Source: Campylobacteraceae bacterium
GTDB lineage: Bacteria; Campylobacterota; Campylobacteria; Campylobacterales; Sulfurovaceae
Direction of reading: 5' to 3'
Assembly (NCBI GenBank): GCA_026986085.1
Contig: JALSPE010000072.1
Coordinates: 1-12,174, forward strand
Length of the DNA: 12,174 nucleotides
The notes under the pieces are model-generated. The model was not told the DNA's origin. It did not search any database and saw nothing but the letters and a program-made list of their open reading frames with translations. Shown here piece after piece: positions 4,899 through 10,662 of this stretch; position 1 is the stretch's first letter, and each line of letters begins with the position of its first letter. Made by a program: the position numbers and the translations under genes.

Positions 4899-7264
4899 CC
4901 TACACACTCCATACTTCTATCTTCTGTATAGTTTTGCTCTTCAAGGGCTTCTGGAGATTGTGAGCGTAAATAGTATGTTGATTTAAGTCCCAATTTCCAC
5001 CCTAACATATATATATCATTTAGATACTTTCCACTAGCTTTATCCAGACGAATAAATATATTTAAGCTCTGTCCTTGGTCTATCCACTTTTGCCTAATTG
5101 CACCAGCTTTAATTATTACTCTTTGGTCTAAGTCGTAACTGCTTACATAGTAACTCCATGTATCTGCACTCAAATTTGGTGCAGTTACTGGTATCTCTCC
5201 ACTTAAATTAACTTCATACCATTTTCTTTTAAATATTGGCTCTATTGCCTGAGTTGTTCCTGTTAGTATTGATATAGAGCTAGTTGGTGCAACAGCCATC
5301 AAGTAGCCATTTCTCATACCATCTTTTTTAACTTTCTCTTTTAGGGATGCCCAGTCGTAGTGATAACCAAAAATTCCACCTCTATTTACTAATTTACAAG
5401 CCTCTTCATTTGCTTTATCTATAGGAAATAACCCTTTTTGCCAATCTGAACCCTCATATTGAGGATAACTGCTCTTCTCTAGGGCTATATCACTAGAGGC
5501 TTTAATTGCATTATAGCTAACAGCTTCCATAACTTCATCTATCTTTCTAAAGTGCTCATCGCTACCCCACTCAATCTTGGCTTCAGCCAACATTTGAGCC
5601 TCGCCCATTACGCCAAGTCCAATAGCTCTTGTTTTTAGGTTTGTCTTTTTGACTTTCTCTAATGGATAGAAGTTTAAGTCAATCACATTGTCAAGCATTC
5701 TTATTGCAACTGGCACGACTCTTTCTATATCTTCTCGAGTATTTATTTTAGATAGATTAATTGAAGCAAGGTTGCATACAGCAGTATCTCCATCTACCAT
5801 CTCTTTATCAACTATATATATATCTTTCCCATCTATCCTATCAAGTGCAGTTATTTTTTTTGCCTTTTTGACAATGCCACTATCAACCTCTACACTCTCT
5901 TCTTCTTCATATAGTTTTATGCTTCCATCAACAAACTTTACACGAATTTTATAGTGGTTTGGGTTGGTATTTTGAAAAATCTCGGTGCATAAATTAGAAC
6001 TTCTAATTACTCCTGAGTGCCTATTTGGGTTTGCTCTATTTGCATTATCTTTAAAGCAAAGAAAAGGATTACCTGTTTCGAAATAGTTTCTTAGCACCTC
6101 TTTCCATAAATCCTTGGCTGATACAAGCTCTTTTGTTAAATCTTCTCTTCTCTCATACTCTTCATACTTCTTTTTAAAATCATCCCCATAAAGCTCAGCT
6201 AAATCTGTAACTTCGTATGGGTCAAATAGAGTCCACATCTCATTATTTTCAACTCTTTGCATAAATAAGTCATTTATCCAAAGAGCAGGAAATAGGTCAT
6301 GAGCACGGCGACGCTCTTCACCTGAATTCTTTTTAAGCTCTAAAAAGTCTCTTATATCTATATGCCAAGGCTCTATATATACTGCAATTGCTCCTTTTCT
6401 TGTGCCTAATTGATCTACTGCTATTGCTACATCATTTGCTATCTTTAAAAATGGCACAATACCACCAGCTGCGTGTTTGTGTCCATCGATATAGCTTCCC
6501 ATACCACGAACTAAGCTCCAATCCCAGCCTATACCACCACCAAACTTACTTAAAAGTGCCATCTCTTTATATGCATCAAAGATACCCTCTATATTATCGG
6601 GAGTTGAACCTATATAACAACTGCTTAATTGGTGCCTTGTTGTTCGAGCATTACTTAGTGTTGGTGTTGCTGCCATAACTTCAAATTTACTTAAAATATC
6701 ATAAAACCTTTTTGCCCATGTTTGAGAGTCAAACTCATTTTGAGCTAAGAACATTGCAACACCCATAAACATATGTTGTGGCAACTCTATTGGCTTACCA
6801 CTGCTATCTTTAAGCAGATATCTATCATATAGCGTCTTTAATCCAAGATATGTAAATTGTAAATCTCTCTCTGGCTTTATATACTCATTTAAATCATCTA
6901 AATCATACTTTTGTTTAAGACCAGGTAAAATTCGCCCCTCTTCTTCTCCTCTTTCAAAATAGTCTCTAAGGTGTGGATAGCCTGTAAAACCAGATACTGT
7001 ATGGTATATATCGTATAGAAATAGTCTTGCTGCTACAAAAGTCCAATTTGGTCTATCTATATCTATTTTATCAACTGCTGTTTTGATTAGTGTTTCTTGA
7101 ATCTCTTGGGTTGTTATCATATCTCTAAAGAGAAGTTTTGCATCAACTTCTAATTCACTCTGATTAACCCCTTTTAAGCCCTCAGTAGCCGCTGAGGTAT
7201 ATTTTTGAATTTTAGTTACATCTAGGGACTCTACTCTTCCATTTCTTTTTACAACTCTTATCAT
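4889..7264 (-). CDS. nrdA: Ribonucleoside-diphosphate reductase alpha subunit, class I
   Basis: NrdA makes deoxyribonucleotides from ribonucleoside diphosphates, using a radical passed from the NrdB subunit (not in this window). Domain order is an N-terminal ATP-cone (about 1-90, MIRVVKRNGRVESLDVTKIQ) and then the ten-stranded barrel. Catalytic residues are visible: Cys216 (SSCYIG) and Cys497 (AVCNLASINL) form the redox pair, NLCTE 424-428 holds Asn, the radical Cys426 and Glu428, and Tyr764-Tyr765 are the radical-transfer pair. The C-terminal CVGC (787-790) shuttles electrons from thioredoxin or glutaredoxin. The full-length protein of 791 residues has an insert of about 50 residues between Cys426 and Cys497 relative to the E. 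coli spacing. GGAG at 7278-7275 precedes ATG 7264. It is the first gene of the nrdA-xrt-murB group. Confidence 0.97.
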   Translation of the reverse strand: MIRVVKRNGRVESLDVTKIQKYTSAATEGLKGVNQSELEVDAKLLFRDMITTQEIQETLIKTAVDKIDIDRPNWTFVAARLFLYDIYHTVSGFTGYPHLRDYFERGEEEGRILPGLKQKYDLDDLNEYIKPERDLQFTYLGLKTLYDRYLLKDSSGKPIELPQHMFMGVAMFLAQNEFDSQTWAKRFYDILSKFEVMAATPTLSNARTTRHQLSSCYIGSTPDNIEGIFDAYKEMALLSKFGGGIGWDWSLVRGMGSYIDGHKHAAGGIVPFLKIANDVAIAVDQLGTRKGAIAVYIEPWHIDIRDFLELKKNSGEERRRAHDLFPALWINDLFMQRVENNEMWTLFDPYEVTDLAELYGDDFKKKYEEYERREDLTKELVSAKDLWKEVLRNYFETGNPFLCFKDNANRANPNRHSGVIRSSNLCTEIFQNTNPNHYKIRVKFVDGSIKLYEEEESVEVDSGIVKKAKKITALDRIDGKDIYIVDKEMVDGDTAVCNLASINLSKINTREDIERVVPVAIRMLDNVIDLNFYPLEKVKKTNLKTRAIGLGVMGEAQMLAEAKIEWGSDEHFRKIDEVMEAVSYNAIKASSDIALEKSSYPQYEGSDWQKGLFPIDKANEEACKLVNRGGIFGYHYDWASLKEKVKKDGMRNGYLMAVAPTSSISILTGTTQAIEPIFKRKWYEVNLSGEIPVTAPNLSADTWSYYVSSYDLDQRVIIKAGAIRQKWIDQGQSLNIFIRLDKASGKYLNDIYMLGWKLGLKSTYYLRSQSPEALEEQNYTEDRSMECVGCQ

Positions 7265-7305
7265 AATATATGCTCTCCATTATTTATATACTAAATTTTT
7301 ACCTT

Positions 7306-7311
7306 ATTATA
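7306..7311 (-). promoter_or_regulatory. -10 box for nrdA
   Basis: TATAAT on the - strand, 41 bases upstream of the nrdA ATG, predicts a leader of roughly 35 bases. No convincing -35 is visible, which is usual for vegetative promoters in Campylobacterota. Confidence 0.5.
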
Positions 7312-7547
7312 CTAATATATTTTTAAGAGTCGTGAAAAAATCTACTATTTTAAAATAGTCTAAATTCTAATTACACCTATAAAACGGAACTATTAAGCTA
7401 TTTATGTGTAACAAAAAGTAACAAATAATTTTTTTTTACATAAAAAAATATTAATTAATATAATAAATATTTTTTTTTATATCCATTTTATGGTAAACCT
7501 CTCTAAAATGCCCTTTTTATGGTATATTTTGCTACTTGATTTATAAA

Positions 7548-7553
7548 TATAAT
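7548..7553 (+). promoter_or_regulatory. -10 box for the HU-family gene
   Basis: TATAAT stands 50 bases before the HU start codon and has T-rich DNA upstream in place of a -35. AGGAG at 7593-7597 is the ribosome site. Confidence 0.5.
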
Positions 7554-7603
7554 AGTGCTAATATATCAAAACAATTACTAAATACAAACAAACAGGAGCA
7601 TTT

Positions 7604-7879
7604 ATGAAAAAGTCAGTGTTAATTAATGAAGTGTCAGAAAAGACAGGTCTATCAAGAGCAGAGACAGAGGTGGTGGTAAATACAATGCTAGATACAATTA
7701 CAGATTGTTTAAAAAATAGAGAATCTGTTTCATTTTTAGGTTTTGGTTCATTTGAGCCGGTTAAAAAGAATGCAAGAGAGATATATATTCCTGGGACAAC
7801 TACTAAAGTTCAAGTAGCAGAGAAGTATGGTGTTCGTTTTAAGCCTGGTAAAACTTTAAAAAAGCAAATTCAAGATTAA
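7604..7879 (+). CDS. HU-family DNA-binding protein, divergent arm
   Basis: This is a small histone-like protein of the HU/IHF fold that bends DNA and compacts the nucleoid, acting as a dimer. At 91 residues it has normal length. The N-terminal helical part (MKKSVLINEVSEKTGLSRAE) and the GFGSF turn (46-50) are typical, and FKPGKTLKKQI at the C-terminus matches the family. Pro63, at the position of the DNA-intercalating proline, is present. The arm around it is unusual: AREIYIPGTTTKVQVAEKYG replaces the common RxGRNPxTG...IPA pattern and is one residue shorter. AGGAG 6 bases before the ATG gives a clear start. It is monocistronic as far as can be seen, with a hairpin after it. Whether it acts as HU, IHF-like or a specialised paralogue cannot be told. 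Confidence 0.92.
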   Translation: MKKSVLINEVSEKTGLSRAETEVVVNTMLDTITDCLKNRESVSFLGFGSFEPVKKNAREIYIPGTTTKVQVAEKYGVRFKPGKTLKKQIQD

Positions 7880-7936
7880 CTAACTCTACTAAATTATAGT
7901 TTCAAAGTTTGGACAGTGCTTTGAGCTATAACTACA

Positions 7937-7970
7937 ATTTAGCACTTATTGTGCTAAAATTTCTCTTTTA
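7937..7970 (+). terminator. Hairpin with T-rich tail after the HU gene
   Basis: An 8-bp perfect stem (TTTAGCAC 7938-7945 with GTGCTAAA 7951-7958) closes on a 5-base loop and is followed by ATTTCTCTTTTATT. It lies 58 bases after the HU stop and about 65 before the trigger factor start. It is probably a terminator, though the T-tail is interrupted. An upstream imperfect hairpin (7892-7939) overlaps it by two bases. Confidence 0.5.
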
Positions 7971-8022
7971 TTATCTACTTTTAGGTAAAATTTCTAAAAT
8001 TTTTTTATTATAAGGATTATAA

Positions 8023-9339
8023 GTGAATTTAAATGTTGAAAAGTTAGACTCTTCTAACTATAAAGTTACTGCCACTATTGAGAATAGTGATATAGAGAGT
8101 AAATTGGAAAAAGTTGCCAAGGAGGCAAGTAAAACAGTTAAAGTTGATGGTTTTAGAAAAGGTAAAGTTCCTGTTGCTGTTGTAAAAAAGATGTATGGTG
8201 ATAAACTTAAAGAGGATGCTGAAGGAGAAGCTATAAGAGAAGTTTTAGAAGCTGCATATAAAGAGGCTGATATTAAAATTGAAGATGTAATAGGTAACCC
8301 GATTTTTGAAAAGTTTGAAGATAAAGGCGATACAAAAGAGATGGAAATTGTAATCTCTTTAAGACCAAATATCGATTTAGGCGATTATAGCGATATTACT
8401 CCAGATTTTAAAAAACCAGAAGCTACTGATGAAGAGATTCAAGAGGAGATTGACAATATAGCTTCAAGATTTGCAAAAGCTAAGAGTATAGAAGAGGATA
8501 GAGCTTTAGAGAATGGTGATATTGCACTATTTGACTTTAAAGGTATTTTAGATGGCGAAGCTTTCGAGGGTGGAAGTGCTCAAAATTACGAATTGCTAAT
8601 TGGCTCTAACCAATTTATACCAGGCTTTGAAGAGCAAATGGTAGGTATGAAAAAGGGTGAAGAGAAAACTATTAAAGTTACATTCCCAGATGATTACCAA
8701 GCAGAGAATCTAAAGGGCAAAGAGGTAGATTTTGAGTTAAAACTTCACGATATTAAAAAAGACCAAAAGCCAGAAATCGATGATGAATTGGCTAAAAAAG
8801 CTTTAGCAAAAGAGGATGCCACTCTTGAAGAGTTGAAAGAACATGCTAAAAAGATTGTAGAAGATAATAAAGTAAGAAAAGTTTACGAAGATGAGCTTAA
8901 ACCAAAAATTTTAGAGAATATTATAGAGAAGTATGATGTTGATTTACCAAAAAATATTGTTGAACAAGAGATAGATAACTTAACAAACCAAAAAGCTCAA
9001 ACTTTAAGCGAAGATGAGATTAAAGAGATTAGAGAGTCTAAAGAGAAATTGGATGAGTTAAGAGATAGCGTAAGAGAAGATGCAACTAAGAGTGTAAAAG
9101 CTACATTTATTGTAGATGCTCTTGCAAAAGCAGAAGATATCGAAGTTAGCGATGGCGAAATTAGTCAAGTTTTATATTATGAAGCATTAATGAATGGGCA
9201 AGACCCACAAGAGTTAATTCAATATTATCAAACAAATAACCTTATACCTGTTGTTAAGATGGGAATGATGGAGGATAAGCTATTTGCTAAACTTCTTGGT
9301 CTTTATGAAGATGAAGAGGCTAACGAGGAGGATAAGTAG
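8023..9339 (+). CDS. tig: Trigger factor, ribosome-associated chaperone
   Basis: Trigger factor binds at the ribosome exit tunnel and holds emerging chains; it also has prolyl isomerase activity. The N-terminal domain carries the ribosome-docking signature GFRKGKVP (43-50). An FKBP-type isomerase domain spans about 164-247 (DIALFDFKG...IPGFEEQMVGMKKGEEK), and a long charged helical C-terminal chaperone domain runs to residue 438, full family length. The start is GTG at 8023 with AAGGAT about 5 bases upstream; no ATG lies nearby in frame. It is followed by clpP and def in the same direction, an order I recall from H. pylori. A separate -10 for clpP after it suggests at least partly independent transcription. 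Confidence 0.97.
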   Translation: MNLNVEKLDSSNYKVTATIENSDIESKLEKVAKEASKTVKVDGFRKGKVPVAVVKKMYGDKLKEDAEGEAIREVLEAAYKEADIKIEDVIGNPIFEKFEDKGDTKEMEIVISLRPNIDLGDYSDITPDFKKPEATDEEIQEEIDNIASRFAKAKSIEEDRALENGDIALFDFKGILDGEAFEGGSAQNYELLIGSNQFIPGFEEQMVGMKKGEEKTIKVTFPDDYQAENLKGKEVDFELKLHDIKKDQKPEIDDELAKKALAKEDATLEELKEHAKKIVEDNKVRKVYEDELKPKILENIIEKYDVDLPKNIVEQEIDNLTNQKAQTLSEDEIKEIRESKEKLDELRDSVREDATKSVKATFIVDALAKAEDIEVSDGEISQVLYYEALMNGQDPQELIQYYQTNNLIPVVKMGMMEDKLFAKLLGLYEDEEANEEDK

Positions 9340-9426
9340 GAGGTATTATTCTTCCTTTTTCTCTACTAGTTAAACAATCTACACTAAATATACCAAATAC
9401 TATTTAAATCATCAACTTAATTTTGA

Positions 9427-9432
9427 TATAAT
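9427..9432 (+). promoter_or_regulatory. -10 box for clpP-def
   Basis: TATAAT preceded by TTTTGA lies in the 127-bp gap after trigger factor, 34 bases before the clpP start codon. AAGGAT at 9454-9459 is the ribosome site. No hairpin terminator for trigger factor is obvious in the gap, so readthrough is also possible. Confidence 0.5.
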
Positions 9433-9466
9433 AGCCTTTAATTTATAAAATTTAAGGATTAATTAT

Positions 9467-10048
9467 ATGTATATTCCATATGTTATTGAACAAACAGGTC
9501 GCGGTGAGAGAAGTTACGATATCTACTCAAGATTATTAAAAGATAGAATTATTATGTTAAGTGGAGAGATAAATGACTCTGTTGCATCTTCTATTGTTTC
9601 TCAACTACTATTTTTAGAGGCACAAGACCCAGATAAAGATATCTACTTTTATATTAACTCTCCAGGTGGGGTAATTACGAGTGGATTTAGTATTTATGAT
9701 ACAATGAATTATATTAAGCCAGATATTCATACAATATGTATAGGTCAAGCCGCATCTATGGGTGCATTTTTGCTAAGTAGTGGAACAAAGGGAAAGAGAT
9801 ATGCTCTTCCAAATGCTAGAATTATGATACATCAACCACTTGGTGGTGCTCAAGGTCAAGCAACAGATATTGCAATACAGGCTCAAGAGATTTTAAGAAT
9901 GAAAGAGCAGTTAAATAAGATAATGGCTGCAAATTGTGGGATAACACCTAAAAAAATAGAAAAAGATACAGAGAGAGATAACTTTATGAGTTCAAAAGAG
10001 GCTGTAGAGTATGGTCTTATTGATGAGGTTTTAGAAAAGAGTTTGTAA
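9467..10048 (+). CDS. clpP: ATP-dependent Clp protease proteolytic subunit
   Basis: ClpP is the serine peptidase that forms a 14-subunit chamber and degrades proteins unfolded by ClpX or ClpA, neither of which is in this window. The catalytic triad is visible at the classical spacing: Ser97 in GQAASMGAFLL, His122 in IMIHQPLGG and Asp171 in ERDNFMS. The N-terminal MYIPYVIEQTGRGER and FYINSPGGVI segments are typical. The length of 193 residues is normal, with no sign of an inactive paralogue. It is separated from def by a single base, so the two are almost certainly cotranscribed. Confidence 0.98.
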   Translation: MYIPYVIEQTGRGERSYDIYSRLLKDRIIMLSGEINDSVASSIVSQLLFLEAQDPDKDIYFYINSPGGVITSGFSIYDTMNYIKPDIHTICIGQAASMGAFLLSSGTKGKRYALPNARIMIHQPLGGAQGQATDIAIQAQEILRMKEQLNKIMAANCGITPKKIEKDTERDNFMSSKEAVEYGLIDEVLEKSL

Positions 10049-10049
10049 G

Positions 10050-10565
10050 ATGATAAGAGATATTGTAATCTATCCGGATAAAAAATTAAAAGAGAAATCT
10101 AAAGAGGTTGAAGAGTTTAATGAAGAGCTTCATCAACTTTTAGATGATATGTATGAGACAATGGTAGCAAAAAATGGCGTAGGTTTAGCAGCTATTCAAG
10201 TTGCTGTTGCACTTAGAGTATTGATTATAAATATTCCACAAGAAGATAATGATGGAGCACAACCAAAAGAGAATACCCTAGAGGTTATAAATCCTGTTTT
10301 TTTAGAGATGGATGGAAGCACAAAGTTTCAAGAGGGTTGTCTGTCGGTTCCTGGATATTATGAAGATGTAAATAGATACAAATCTATAAAGTTAAAGTAT
10401 CAAGATAGATATGGAAAAGAGCATATAATAGAAGATGATGACTTTTTAGCAATAGCGCTTCAACATGAAATTGACCATTTAGATGGAAAAGTTTTTATAG
10501 AGAAGCTATCTATAATAAAGAGAAAAAAGTTTGAAAAAGAGTGGAAGAAAAAGCAGAAAAAATAA
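10050..10565 (+). CDS. def: Peptide deformylase
   Basis: Def removes the formyl group from the N-terminal methionine of new proteins and is a cytosolic metalloenzyme (Fe2+ in most bacteria). All three motifs are present: GVGLAAIQ (43-50), EGCLS (95-99, metal ligand Cys97) and HEIDH (139-143, two histidine ligands and the catalytic Glu140). At 171 residues it is normal size, with a lysine-rich C-terminal tail (KRKKFEKEWKKKQKK). Its ATG follows the clpP TAA by one base, with only a weak ribosome site, which suggests coupling to clpP. It links functionally to trigger factor upstream, since both act on chains leaving the ribosome. Confidence 0.98.
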   Translation: MIRDIVIYPDKKLKEKSKEVEEFNEELHQLLDDMYETMVAKNGVGLAAIQVAVALRVLIINIPQEDNDGAQPKENTLEVINPVFLEMDGSTKFQEGCLSVPGYYEDVNRYKSIKLKYQDRYGKEHIIEDDDFLAIALQHEIDHLDGKVFIEKLSIIKRKKFEKEWKKKQKK

Positions 10566-10620
10566 AAAAGAGTTAAAAAAATGTTTCAATTTGAAAATAG
10601 TTCCATAATTTGGGTATTTT

Positions 10621-10626
10621 TATGAT
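10621..10626 (+). promoter_or_regulatory. Candidate -10 box for the acidic repeat protein
   Basis: TATGAT followed by ATAC stands 42 bases upstream of the ATG at 10663. GGAG at 10653-10656 is 6 bases before the start. A TTTCAA-T-TTGAAA palindrome at 10584-10596 lies just upstream and might be an operator. Confidence 0.4.
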
Positions 10627-10662
10627 ATACTTTTAAAGATAAAGTTACATATGGAGAATATT

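Larger units (their letters stand above)
7265..7603. promoter_or_regulatory. Divergent intergenic region nrdA / HU, A/T-tract rich
   Basis: This 339-bp gene-free region serves both directions. It contains a TATAAT for nrdA (- strand, 7311-7306) and one for the HU gene (+ strand, 7548-7553). It also holds a 16-bp perfect palindrome ACTATTTTAAAATAGT (7344-7359), a GTAACAAA direct repeat at a 10-bp period (7408-7415 and 7418-7425), long T runs around 7430 and 7471, and two copies of TTTTATGGTA (7486-7495, 7515-7524). I looked for an NrdR-type box near nrdA and saw none. Long A/T tracts imply bent DNA. Regulator identities are unknown. Confidence 0.6.

Noticed and set aside
5770..5990. Possible intein or intein scar in NrdA
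   Set aside because: The insert lacks splice-junction residues (no nucleophile at its start, no His-Asn at its end) and is far too short; it reads as part of the mature protein.
5688..6678. Two + strand ORFs inside nrdA (88 and 96 codons)
   Set aside because: Complement shadows of a well-conserved nrdA coding region.
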